64,000 bases of DNA, from the NCBI GenBank assembly GCA_905614375.1, contig CAJQSP010000030.1, forward strand, positions 9,430 to 73,429, read 5' to 3'. Below, piece by piece: positions 1-8,602 of this stretch (position 1 is its first letter; every line of letters starts with the position of its first letter). The notes below the pieces were generated by a model that was given only the letters and a program-made list of their open reading frames with translations, made no database searches and was not told the DNA's origin. Source of the stretch: an uncultured Dehalococcoidales bacterium. GTDB taxonomy: Bacteria; Chloroflexota; Dehalococcoidia; UBA1151; UBA1328. The translations under genes and the position numbers were made by a program.

Positions 1-276
1 CAGGAAGATGAAGACATTTTGCGAGCTGCAGCGTCGCGCTACTTCCCTAAAGCTAACGGAACGCTGATGACGCTAAAAACTTGTATGTTCACCAACACGC
101 CAGATGAACACTTCATTATCGACAAAATGCCCGGAATGCCGCAAGTTACGGTAGCGGCTGGCTTCTCAGGTCACGGATTCAAATTCGCAAGTGTTGTAGG
201 CGAGATCGTTGGTGATCTCGTGATCGCAGGCGAAACAACTCACGATATCGATCTACTGAAGATCGACAGGTTTTAG
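1..276 (+). CDS. Monomeric sarcosine oxidase / N-methyl amino acid oxidase family, C-terminal part
   Basis: The frame is open from the left edge, so only the last 91 or so residues are present. The segment contains CMFTNTPDEHFIID followed by AGFSGHGFKF, which matches the C-terminal region of monomeric sarcosine oxidase and N-methyltryptophan oxidase. In that family this cysteine carries the covalent FAD, and the GHGFK stretch lines the flavin. Such enzymes oxidatively demethylate N-methyl amino acids in the cytosol, giving formaldehyde and hydrogen peroxide. The exact substrate cannot be read from this piece. The neighbour downstream is a redox selenoprotein on the same strand, but 338 bases separate them. 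Confidence 0.85.
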   Translation, partial: QEDEDILRAAASRYFPKANGTLMTLKTCMFTNTPDEHFIIDKMPGMPQVTVAAGFSGHGFKFASVVGEIVGDLVIAGETTHDIDLLKIDRF

Positions 277-301
277 GCGGACAAACCAGCTCTGCACGCA
301 A

Positions 302-473
302 CTATTTCCAAGGCACCTCGAGGAGTTCTTCACCCCAGTTAACCGGACCGTCGAACACGCTCTTCACTGTCGACTGTTCCTTAAGGTTGCATGCCGTACT
401 TTCGGTAGTACTCGATCGACTTGGCAAGATCGTTAACACTAATGTCGGTGTGATCGACACCGAGAAATTTCAT
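302..473 (-). pseudogene. Decayed gene remnants, including a VOC/glyoxalase N-terminus
   Basis: On the minus strand an ATG at 473 opens a 30-codon frame whose peptide contains HTDISVNDLAKSIEYYRKYG, the usual first strand and helix of glyoxalase/bleomycin-resistance (VOC) proteins. It ends at a TAA at 381-383. In a neighbouring minus frame a short tail, VFDGPVNWGEELLEVPWK, runs to a stop at 302-304; I do not recognise it. The simplest reading is a heavily deleted VOC gene joined to the end of another gene. A ribosome-binding site for the downstream selenoprotein gene lies at 601-606. I see nothing else in 277-614. Confidence 0.4.
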
Positions 474-614
474 CAGGAGTTCCATTCATTCTTGAAGTTC
501 GAAATCAAGGGGGGAGTCTATGCATATGTTTCAGAATTCGCCATCGGTGTTATCCTGCCGCCGAACAGCAATCTCACTTCTTAGTGAGCAAAATCTCTGG
601 GGAGGTCTCGAACA

Positions 615-2255
615 ATGCATCTACTTGAAGTCAACAATCCGGTAGCAATACAGCGCGGTGTTCTCAACGCGGTTAGTGCTAGTAATCGACCGACGAGCCT
701 TGATGACAAAACAGTTGGACTGATCTGGAGTGGCACCCACGGCGGCGATATCGCTCTGAAACGGGCAGGCGAGATGCTGCAAGAGCGCTTCGAAAACGTC
801 AACGTGAATTTCTACACAGGCGGGAACTATCCGACTCCACCTGCGATCGTGCAGCAAGCAGGCGAGGAGTGTGACGTCATCATTGGCGCCACAGCCGACT
901 GAGGAACTTGTGCGTCGTGGATGGTCCACGACATGATTGTGATTGAAAAGATGGGTAAGCCCGGTGTTGCCATAGTTTCTGGCCGCTTCGAGAGTGACGC
1001 AGTTGCGAGTTCTCGTGCGTTTGGAATGCCTGACTTGCAGTGGATTGTCGTTCCACATATCTACAGGAACCTTGATCCTGAAACCTGCCGAACCCAAACC
1101 GAAGATGCAATCGACGATCTAATCGGCAGCCTTACTTCATCCATTGATGCCCGAGAGAACGCTGAATCGACCGACACCCGTCGTTATGAAGGCGAAGATC
1201 GTCACGACTCGATATTGAAGATGAATCAGGAATTCATCAATGAAGATCTCGGCGATGGCCTTTTCTTGCATCCGGCAACGAAAGAAGCTGTCGACGAAAT
1301 GCTCGCCGGCACACATTTGCAACCACAGCATGTTGTGTGCGATATGCCACCCGGTTTTGGTGTCGCGACTGTCGAGAAAATCGCTATCAACACTGTCATG
1401 GCTGGTGCTAAGCCAGAACACCTACCGGTTGTAATAGCAGCGGTAAAGGCGTTGTCTAATCTCGGCGGGCAGGGTGGAAAGTCGTTGTTGATGTCGACAA
1501 GTCCTCAGGCCCCACTATTGATCGTCAATGGGCCGCTCACGAAACGGCTTGGGCTCAATCCGGGGAGTGCACTGGGGCCCGGACGAGACAACCAAGTCAA
1601 CACGCTAATAGGACGTGCGTTCGCTTTGTGCTTCCGCAACATCGGACATTGGTATTTGAACAAGATGGATATGGATACGATCGGAACCTCTCGAAAGTTC
1701 ATACAGTGCATTGCGGAGAATGAAAATGCTAGTCCTTGGGATGCATTCCACGTGGATCAAGGTTTTGCTGCGAACGAGAGCACTGTCAGTGTTTTCGTTA
1801 CCGATGGCGAACTGGATGTACAAGATCAAGGGAATCACACGGCTGAAGGACTGCTGAAGAACCTTGCGTATGGTTCCACCTTCGGGACTATGAATCTTCA
1901 GAGTGCCCGCAGTGGCCAAGAACGCCTAATACTGATGCCTCCGGACGTTGCTCGACCTGTCGGCTCCCAAGGTTTTTCGAAGCAAGAGGCAAAAGAGTTC
2001 ATTCACAAACATGCAAACGCCAGCGTTGGGAAGCTGATGCAGTACATGCCACTTGAGGGCGAAGCAAGAGTTCACAATCACTGGAAATGGTTAGAGAATC
2101 TAACAGAAGATCAACTCCTGGAAATCACTGTACCGATCATGAACGATGCGAACGACTGCTACATCCTTGTCGTTGGTGCCGATAGAGCCAAGACTGGGGT
2201 GTTCCCATCGGGACCGGCTCCAGTCACAGAAGGAATCGATCAGTACATGGCCTGA
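615..2255 (+). CDS. UGSC-family selenoprotein with in-frame TGA (Sec) at 900-902
   Basis: Two ORFs in the same frame (615-902 and 921-2255) are separated only by a TGA. Read through, they give one protein of about 546 residues with the motif ATADUGTCASWMVHD. This matches the UGSC motif of the UGSC family of (seleno)proteins: Sec96 and Cys99 form a U-x-x-C redox pair after a Rossmann-like first segment (VGLIWSGTHGGD). From about residue 200 a second conserved region begins with LGDGLFLHPATKEAVDEML. Its biochemical role is unknown; the U-x-x-C pair suggests thiol redox chemistry. GGAGGT at 601-606 sits 8 bases before the ATG. A perfect 8-bp hairpin (914-932) follows the TGA. The protein's own final stop is also TGA, so the codon is not globally reassigned. 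Confidence 0.88.
914..932 (+). other. Candidate bacterial SECIS hairpin of the UGSC gene
   Basis: GTCGTGGA (914-921) and TCCACGAC (925-932) are perfect complements, with a TGG loop at 922-924. The loop begins 19 bases after the TGA at 900-902. Known bacterial SECIS elements are stem-loops just downstream of the UGA with a G near the start of a small apical loop. Distance, stem and loop G all fit. The E. coli fdhF element also carries GGUC at its apex, as here at 923-926. SelB binding is inferred. Confidence 0.7.
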
Positions 2256-2603
2256 AACGGTTGGATCTCTCGAATATAGATTTGAAAAACTAAGGATTGG
2301 CACCTGAATAGGATTCAGCATCCCATGTGTCGTGACTAGCATTCACCAACCCGCTTAGGATCGATAAACCTCAATGTTTATCTCCCACTCGCGATATGAG
2401 GGGCGGGCGTATACTCTCGACGTCCCGACAAAAAAACCTTTTCGATTATCGCCGATCTCTACGCCGTTTTACGCGTCGAACGACGAAGCGAGGCCAGCCC
2501 GACGAGTTCTTCTTCAACCAAACTCACTGCGAGTCAGATTGCACGTCAGAAAAGAGGCGTTCGCTCTCGAATCACCGATTCGGGACCTACTGGTTCAGAT
2601 GTT
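2256..2603. other. Intergenic region upstream of the ABC exporter
   Basis: This gap of about 350 bases carries overlapping short ORFs on the plus strand with no recognisable family. A TATACT hexamer at 2410-2415 could be a -10 element, but I see no convincing -35 partner. The frame of the ABC gene is open from about 2400 but has no ATG, GTG or TTG before 2604. The stretch is therefore more likely promoter and leader than coding sequence. Confidence 0.35.
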
Positions 2604-4358
2604 TTGTGGCGAATAGTAAAACTTACACTCGCATATCGATGGCACTTCGGTGTAGCGATTTTTTTCGCGGGGACTACAGCAGTTATTTCTCTGTTCATTC
2701 CTCGGTTGCTCGGTAATGGTGTGGACGATGCTCTTTCGATAATCAAGGGTGAAACGGTATCTAGAGGCGAAATCGAATCGTTGTTGTTGAGAACAGCGCT
2801 TTTGGTGATTGTGGTATCAGGATTACGTGGAATCACCGGTTTCGCTCAGATGTTTCTTGGGGAAACGTTGAGCCAACGCGTATCCAATCGCTTGCGAATG
2901 CTGTATTTCGACAAACTTCAGGTGCTTAGCTTCAGTTTCCACGATCGTGTTCACACTGGGCAACTAATGTCTCGTGGACTCTCCGATATAGAAGGCGTCC
3001 GCATGTTTGTGCAGTCAGGACTAGTGAGTGTAGTCAGAGTTGTGGTCGTATTGATTGCCGCCGGCATATTTATGGTGCAGATCGACTTGCAACTAGCGCT
3101 GTTAAGTCTCAGTTTCGTGCCATTTATGGTTTACCGGAGTGCAAGTCTGCGTCTCCAATTACGAATCACGTGGCGAAAGATACAAGATGCACTCGGGGAT
3201 CTGACCACGACCATGCAAGAAAACCTTGCAGGGGTGAGAGTCGTTAGGGCGTTCTCGGCTCAAAAATATGAAGAGTCGAAGTTTGAAGTAACTGCTCGGG
3301 AAGTGGTTGGTCTACGAATGAGTGCCGCTCGAAATCACGCCCGGGGCGGTGGATCTATTTCGTTTACCTTCCTCATCGCTTGGGCTATCGTTTTGTGGGT
3401 GGGCGGCGAGAAGGTAATTAGCGGTGATCTGACAGAAGGACAGCTAACGCAATTCTTCTTCTATCTCGCACTTCTACGCTTTCCAGTTCGAATGCTCATT
3501 GGGATTGTTAACTCAACCGCGCGTGCTTCTTCTGCTGGCGGAAGGATTTTTGAGGTTCTCGATATACCTTCGGAGATCGCAAACGACTCAGATGCAATCC
3601 CATTAGTAATCACCAATGGCGTTTTGCGGTTCGATAATGTTTCATTTAGCTATGGCGATGTTCCAGCTCTCAGCGGAATTAGTTTCGAGGCTAGGAAAGA
3701 CCACACCATCGGTATCGTCGGCGCCCCCGGAAGTGGTAAAAGTTCGATTGCCAACCTTATTCCACGGTTTTATGACCCGACGTCTGGCACTGTTTCGATT
3801 GACGGAATTGATCTTAAATATGCGACGACCCTTTCGGTTAGGCAGGCTATTGGACTTGTTGAGCAAGATCCATTCCTGTTTGACGGAACGATTAGGAACA
3901 ATATTCGCTACGGCGATGTAAATGCGTCAGATGAAAAGGTTGAGGCCGCCGCGAGGATTGCCCAAATACATGATTTCATCGCCGGTCTGCCTTTGGGCTA
4001 CGACACTGAGCTAGGTGAACGTGGTGTTGGTTTATCGGGCGGGCAACAACAGCGAGTGGCAATCGCACGAACCCTTTTAACTGATTCGCCATTTTTGGTG
4101 CTAGATGACTCGACATCGTCAGTAGATGCTGGAACTGACGCACGTATGCGTCAGGCCCTCAAGGATCTAACTGAGAGTCAGACTACGATCATCATTGCCC
4201 ACCGGCTTGGATCGCTGCAGCACGCCGATGAAATTCTGTTGCTCGAAGATGGCCAAATAATCGAACGGGGTAATCACGACGAGTTGTTAGCCCAAAATGG
4301 TCACTATAAACAACTATGGGATCTTCAGCAGGGTCGTGGTGTGGAGGAGAGCGAATAA
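2604..4358 (+). CDS. ABC exporter half-transporter, degenerate-site subunit
   Basis: This 584-residue half-transporter has an N-terminal six-helix exporter domain (about residues 15-310) and a C-terminal nucleotide-binding domain. The NBD has Walker A GAPGSGKSS near residue 375, signature LSGGQQQR near 477, Walker B FLVLDDSTSSVD near 497 and an H-loop IIIAHR. The residue after Walker B is Asp, not the catalytic Glu, while the signature is canonical. In heterodimeric exporters of the TM287/TM288 type this marks the subunit with the degenerate Walker B. The start is TTG with no clear ribosome-binding site, and no better start exists upstream in frame. The stop overlaps the next ATG by one base, so the two subunits are translationally coupled. 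The substrate (lipid, drug or peptide) is unknown. Confidence 0.9.
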   Translation: MWRIVKLTLAYRWHFGVAIFFAGTTAVISLFIPRLLGNGVDDALSIIKGETVSRGEIESLLLRTALLVIVVSGLRGITGFAQMFLGETLSQRVSNRLRMLYFDKLQVLSFSFHDRVHTGQLMSRGLSDIEGVRMFVQSGLVSVVRVVVVLIAAGIFMVQIDLQLALLSLSFVPFMVYRSASLRLQLRITWRKIQDALGDLTTTMQENLAGVRVVRAFSAQKYEESKFEVTAREVVGLRMSAARNHARGGGSISFTFLIAWAIVLWVGGEKVISGDLTEGQLTQFFFYLALLRFPVRMLIGIVNSTARASSAGGRIFEVLDIPSEIANDSDAIPLVITNGVLRFDNVSFSYGDVPALSGISFEARKDHTIGIVGAPGSGKSSIANLIPRFYDPTSGTVSIDGIDLKYATTLSVRQAIGLVEQDPFLFDGTIRNNIRYGDVNASDEKVEAAARIAQIHDFIAGLPLGYDTELGERGVGLSGGQQQRVAIARTLLTDSPFLVLDDSTSSVDAGTDARMRQALKDLTESQTTIIIAHRLGSLQHADEILLLEDGQIIERGNHDELLAQNGHYKQLWDLQQGRGVEESE

Positions 4359-6256
4359 TGGCTACTTCTTCAAGCAAAAATCCGCGAACACAACAACCAA
4401 AGCGACAAAGGCCAGCGAACGCTAAAGAAGAACACTCGAATCTGAACGAGTCTGATGAGGAGATGTTCGCACAGCTCGACAGTACAGTTTTCAAGCGATT
4501 TTTCTACTACGCTTCACCGTACAAAAAAGAGATGCTCGTAGCCACGTTAGCGGTAATCGGTTTTACGTTGGCAAATCTTGCTGTACCTCTGCTTGTCAAA
4601 TTTGGCATCGACAGCGCTATTGGGAATGAAAATTCAAACCTCCTGAGAATAATTGCCATTTCAATGGTCGGAGTCGCTGCGGTCTACTGGTTCACGCACT
4701 ACTTGCAGAACGTGCTGATAACAAGAGTCGCTCTTACGGTGCTTTATGACATCCGAGCCGACATGTTTCTTCAACTCCAACGGTTGGCGCTGTCGTTCTC
4801 TGATAAAACTCCAATCGGTGCGCTGATGGCGAGAATGTTCGGGGATGTGGGAGCACTCCAAGAAATGCTCGAATCTTCGATTGAAATCATTGGTGACCTG
4901 CTGACTCTGGTCGGTATCGTCGTGATTTTGCTTTTGCTAGATTTCCAACTAGCGCTGTTCACTCTTGCAATTGTTCCAGCGTTATTCCTGATTCGTGTGA
5001 TTTGGCAACCATTCGCTAGACGCGCATTTTTGAGAATGCGTCGAAACTCATCGATAGTAGGTGTGTATCTCGATCAAAACGTAACTGGTATCCGTGTTGT
5101 TCAAGCGCTTAACAGGCAAAAAGAAAATACCGGAATAATGGGCGGTAAAATAAGTACTTTCTTCTGGTCATCAGTGCGTGCATCGCGACTCGGTGGAGTG
5201 CTTATGCCTACGGTCGAATTGATGACCGGTACTGCTTTGGCGATCGTATTGATTGTTGGGGGCGGACGAGTACTTAGCGAATCGATCGAAATCGGCACGA
5301 TGGTTGCATTCTTGCTTTACGTCCAAAGATTCTTCGAACCTATTCGCACTTTGACTATGCACTACGCTGCACTGCAACGAGCCGTTGCTTCAGGTCACCG
5401 TATATTCGAGTTACTGGATATTCCGCTCGATATCTCCGATAAACCAGATGCCAAATCAATAGGTGATGTGGATGGAAGGGTCGAGTTCAAAAATGTCACG
5501 TTCGGCTATGACGCTGAACTGCCGATTCTGCACAATATTAGTTTCGTGGCTGAACCCGGCCAGACAATAGCTTTAGTCGGCCCCACCGGATCAGGCAAAA
5601 CTTCGATCACGGCACTAGCTCACAGATTTTATGACGTGCAAGAAGGATCTATTTCAATAGATGGGCAAGATATCCGAAATGTAACTCAGGAGTCGATCGG
5701 ACGTGTGATGGGCATGGTTTTACAAGAACCATTCCTGTTCTCAAAATCTGTCTTGGAGAACGTCCGTTACAACACCGACAATGCAACCCGTGAAGACGTC
5801 GTGTCTGCTTGTAAGATCATCGGTGCGCACGACTTTGTGATGCAACTCGACGACGGCTATGACACGACTCTAGAGCAGCGTGGCTCGAACCTGTCTGTCG
5901 GGCAGCGTCAACTGTTGAGCTTTGCTAGGGCTTTGGTCGCTGATCCAAAAATACTTGTATTGGACGAAGCAACTGCGAATATCGACAGTTACACCGAACG
6001 AATTATTCAGGATGCACTGAAGAAGCTGCTTGCGGGTCGTACAGCATTGGTTATCGCTCATCGACTCTCGACGATTCGGAACTCGAACGAAATAATCGTC
6101 GTGCAAAATGGCGAGATCATCGAAAAAGGTACTCACGATGAGTTAGTTTACGCAACCGGGCTCTATGCTCAACTGTGGGAAACGAACTACACGTCGTTCG
6201 ATGACATAGCGGACAATGCTGACGACATGACTAGTGCTCCGGTTAGCAGTACCTAA
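4358..6256 (+). CDS. ABC exporter half-transporter, catalytic-site subunit
   Basis: The ATG at 4358 overlaps the previous stop (TAATG) and is preceded by GGAGGA, giving 632 residues; an in-frame start at 4316 would lie inside the upstream gene. A polar, charged N-terminal tail of about 55 residues precedes the six-helix exporter domain. The NBD has Walker A GPTGSGKTS near residue 410, a non-canonical signature LSVGQRQL near 510 and Walker B ILVLDEATANID with the catalytic Glu. This is the exact complement of the partner gene: one composite site uses this subunit's Walker motifs with the partner's intact LSGGQ, the other site is degenerate. The pair is predicted to work as a heterodimeric inner-membrane exporter of unknown substrate. 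Confidence 0.92.
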   Translation: MATSSSKNPRTQQPKRQRPANAKEEHSNLNESDEEMFAQLDSTVFKRFFYYASPYKKEMLVATLAVIGFTLANLAVPLLVKFGIDSAIGNENSNLLRIIAISMVGVAAVYWFTHYLQNVLITRVALTVLYDIRADMFLQLQRLALSFSDKTPIGALMARMFGDVGALQEMLESSIEIIGDLLTLVGIVVILLLLDFQLALFTLAIVPALFLIRVIWQPFARRAFLRMRRNSSIVGVYLDQNVTGIRVVQALNRQKENTGIMGGKISTFFWSSVRASRLGGVLMPTVELMTGTALAIVLIVGGGRVLSESIEIGTMVAFLLYVQRFFEPIRTLTMHYAALQRAVASGHRIFELLDIPLDISDKPDAKSIGDVDGRVEFKNVTFGYDAELPILHNISFVAEPGQTIALVGPTGSGKTSITALAHRFYDVQEGSISIDGQDIRNVTQESIGRVMGMVLQEPFLFSKSVLENVRYNTDNATREDVVSACKIIGAHDFVMQLDDGYDTTLEQRGSNLSVGQRQLLSFARALVADPKILVLDEATANIDSYTERIIQDALKKLLAGRTALVIAHRLSTIRNSNEIIVVQNGEIIEKGTHDELVYATGLYAQLWETNYTSFDDIADNADDMTSAPVSST

Positions 6257-6288
6257 TCGCAATCGTTCGTGTGCAAGCCGATCACGGC

Positions 6289-8067
6289 CTATGTCTTCGA
6301 AACCAATGGCATTAGAAGCCGTGACGGTTTTTCCGAATTGTGGAACACGGTCTGCTTGGCGATCTTCAGTTCGGCATCAGACCAGAAATCTTTACCAGTG
6401 TTGTGATTTCTATCGAAGTTAGGGAAGTCGGAGCTCGACACATCAAGCCGCAGACTTTGTCCCGGCTGTAATTCGATTCCTACTGGGTTCAGTTTAATCG
6501 TGTACTTATATGGAATGTTTGGCTCCAACAGTATTTCTTCATCGAATCCATCACGGTATCTAGCTCGCATAACTCCGTAAGTGAGATTTACTGCCAGTCC
6601 GCTCTTTTCTACGACAACGAGCTTGGCTGTCCAATCAGTATCAAGGGCATCTGAAGTCGCCCACAATTCCAATGCAACAGGGCCTATAAATCTCGTTGGC
6701 GATTCAAAGGGTTCAGTTTGGTACACCAATACGTCGATTCGGCTGTCCAGCGGCTTTTGGTCGCGTGGCATCGCCTGAGCATCAATATCCATCACGCTCA
6801 TTACAGGATCGCGTGGATCGTAGGAATATGTATCGGGGTTTTCCGAGGATGGCTGGTATTTAGACAACGAGCCGTCGCCGCGCGGAGTGTTGGCTAAACC
6901 GTTGCTATGCAGGTAGTACGGTACCGTTTCAGCTCGGTTTAAAGGCCACTCGTTTTCGAACGTCCACTCGTTCGCTCCGAGTATGAACAGCTTTACCCCA
7001 GGTTCAGTGCCAATTCCGTCATCAATGCCTTTGAACTGGTAGTCGTACCAGCGCAGTATTAGGTTCTCCCATGTTTCTTCGGCCTGCGGACCGTAATCGA
7101 TTGGTCCGAGGTCTCGATTCAGCGTGGTCATCATGTGTGACCACGGCCCGACGACCATTCTGTGCTGACCACGTAGATGCTCCGGTCCATTGGTTTCTAG
7201 GCCCGTGTACTGGTGAACCGTGCCGATTACGCGATCCCACCAGCCGGTGAACATTCCTGCGGGTACGTTAATTTTTGGGTGTACAGCGTCGAAGTTCCAC
7301 ATCTCGAGATTTTGTTCTTTGTAGTACACCTTGAGCTGTGGAGTTAAACCTGAGAACGGTTCGTCTGGCATGTCGCTGAACGGCAAGTACCAAATCCATT
7401 TGCCACGTTCGATGGAGCGCCACTGATTTACAGCATCGACCGGAGACTGTGGCCCGTGATTTGCACCCGATCGACGGCGCATATCTGCGGCCATCATGTA
7501 GGTCCATTCAAGCCTACGACCGGTTTCGAAAATACCGAAGTTCATGTCGAGCGATTTCGTACCCATTCCACTGGCGTGAATCGCTTTGAGTGATGGTGGT
7601 TGCAATTCTGCCATTCGCCACGATGTCCAAGCGTCGTAGGAGTGGCCCCAAGTGCCGATTTGGCCGTCAGAATGTTTTAGATTCGCTGCCCACTCAACCG
7701 TATCGTACCCATCTTCGGCGTCTCCAGTGAGTGAGTTTTCCATGAACTGCCATTTGAAGTCGCCTTCGGAGTCGTATCGTCCGCGCATGTCCTGGCAAAT
7801 CACCGTATAACCACGTTCAGCAAGGTTGCGAGCAGTATGGATGTACCGAGGGTTGAGTTTCCAGTAAGGCGTTCTGAGAAGCAATACGGGGTGCTGCCCG
7901 CCATCGTCAGGACGATAGATGTCTGCTTTGAGTACGCTGCCATCTCTCATCTCTGCTGAAACATTGTCCTGAGTTATTAGGGAGGTCAATATGGAAGCGC
8001 TCGTTAATTGCCGATATGGATTGATTGAGTGATTGCGAAGCGTAACGAACACCCGAAGAAATGTCAT
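6289..8067 (-). CDS. CocE/NonD-family hydrolase (X-Pro dipeptidyl-peptidase S15 superfamily)
   Basis: The product is an alpha/beta-hydrolase of up to 592 residues. It opens with MRDGSVLKADIYRP and RTPYWK, then has the nucleophile elbow GTWGHSYDAW (family form GxSYxG), a possible acid in WWDRVIG and a His in GPWSH. A C-terminal jelly-roll region begins about residue 400. Family members cleave esters or amides, cocaine esterase being the known example; the substrate here is unknown. The family normally begins close to the TSLITQ segment, so the TTG at 7987-7989 may be the true start rather than the ATG at 8067. Neither has a strong ribosome-binding site. The gene converges on the ABC exporter with a 32-base gap. 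Confidence 0.88.
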   Translation of the reverse strand: MTFLRVFVTLRNHSINPYRQLTSASILTSLITQDNVSAEMRDGSVLKADIYRPDDGGQHPVLLLRTPYWKLNPRYIHTARNLAERGYTVICQDMRGRYDSEGDFKWQFMENSLTGDAEDGYDTVEWAANLKHSDGQIGTWGHSYDAWTSWRMAELQPPSLKAIHASGMGTKSLDMNFGIFETGRRLEWTYMMAADMRRRSGANHGPQSPVDAVNQWRSIERGKWIWYLPFSDMPDEPFSGLTPQLKVYYKEQNLEMWNFDAVHPKINVPAGMFTGWWDRVIGTVHQYTGLETNGPEHLRGQHRMVVGPWSHMMTTLNRDLGPIDYGPQAEETWENLILRWYDYQFKGIDDGIGTEPGVKLFILGANEWTFENEWPLNRAETVPYYLHSNGLANTPRGDGSLSKYQPSSENPDTYSYDPRDPVMSVMDIDAQAMPRDQKPLDSRIDVLVYQTEPFESPTRFIGPVALELWATSDALDTDWTAKLVVVEKSGLAVNLTYGVMRARYRDGFDEEILLEPNIPYKYTIKLNPVGIELQPGQSLRLDVSSSDFPNFDRNHNTGKDFWSDAELKIAKQTVFHNSEKPSRLLMPLVSKT

Positions 8068-8151
8068 CCTGAATTCAAATTTCGACGATTCTCATAACTA
8101 ACTGTCCTCATTCGCTTCGGAGGAAGACGTGGACGAGATTGCAACACACTA

Positions 8152-8499
8152 CTAATTCGTACGACTACCCGTAGAGCTAACGAAGTTATCCTTCCTCTCA
8201 GAGTGGAATGGAGTTCGAGGGTAGGGGATTGCGATGCGGAGTCGAGTCATCTTTTTACCAGCGTGATTAACGCCAATTTGCCGCGAAGCTGAGTCGTTAG
8301 ACGACGATGAAACGTAACGAGAGCGACTAACAAGACCAAGTCCAGTGCCACGCATCCTTAAGAAGCTAAAGATTGAGACGCGCTCTACGGCTAGCCTGAA
8401 GATGGCCTGTGTCCGAGAGGTTTCTGCCCGGTGAATACTCTCTAACACACTGCCAACTCGAAAAAGCAGGTTTTGGCAAACGGGCTTAACTAAAAACAC
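8152..8499 (-). pseudogene. Possible remnant of a sensor histidine kinase ATPase domain
   Basis: A minus-strand frame of 115 codons contains FLRMRGTGLGLVSRSR and, about 30 residues later, KKMTRLRIAIPYP. This resembles the G2 box (GTGLGL) and final strand of the HATPase domain of histidine kinases. The N-box asparagine region and G1 box are not convincing and the rest has odd composition. I read it as a decayed kinase end rather than a working gene. It sits between a divergently placed hydrolase start and a strong terminator. Nothing else is apparent in 8068-8487. Confidence 0.3.
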
Positions 8500-8535
8500 C
8501 GTCTGAGTAAATGCACCCAGGCGGTGTTTTTAGTT
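8488..8535. terminator. Strong bidirectional hairpin terminator
   Basis: AACTAAAAACACCG (8488-8501) and CGGTGTTTTTAGTT (8522-8535) are perfect 14-base complements, and four more pairs extend into the loop (TCTG with CAGG, one G-T wobble). On the minus strand the stem is followed by a T-rich run, as expected for a Rho-independent terminator of the TPP-enzyme gene that ends at 8603. Confidence 0.8.
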
Positions 8536-8602
8536 ATTACGTAATCGGGGAATAGGCCACTTATACAACTCCGTATGTGACCAGACCGAATATTTGGATG
8601 GC

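Noticed and set aside
387..584. 65-codon plus-strand ORF before the UGSC gene
   Set aside because: No family features, no ribosome-binding site, and it overlaps a better minus-strand VOC remnant.
900..902. TGA as reassigned to Trp or Gly across the genome
   Set aside because: TGA ends several intact genes here (UGSC itself, the DinG fusion, the second RraA), and both in-frame TGAs sit at redox-active Cys positions.
621..1097. 158-codon minus-strand ORF across the selenoprotein start
   Set aside because: It is an antisense shadow of a strongly supported protein and has no recognisable domain.
2374..2716. Overlapping ORFs ahead of the ABC exporter
   Set aside because: Low-complexity basic peptides without family features, overlapping the ABC gene in other frames.
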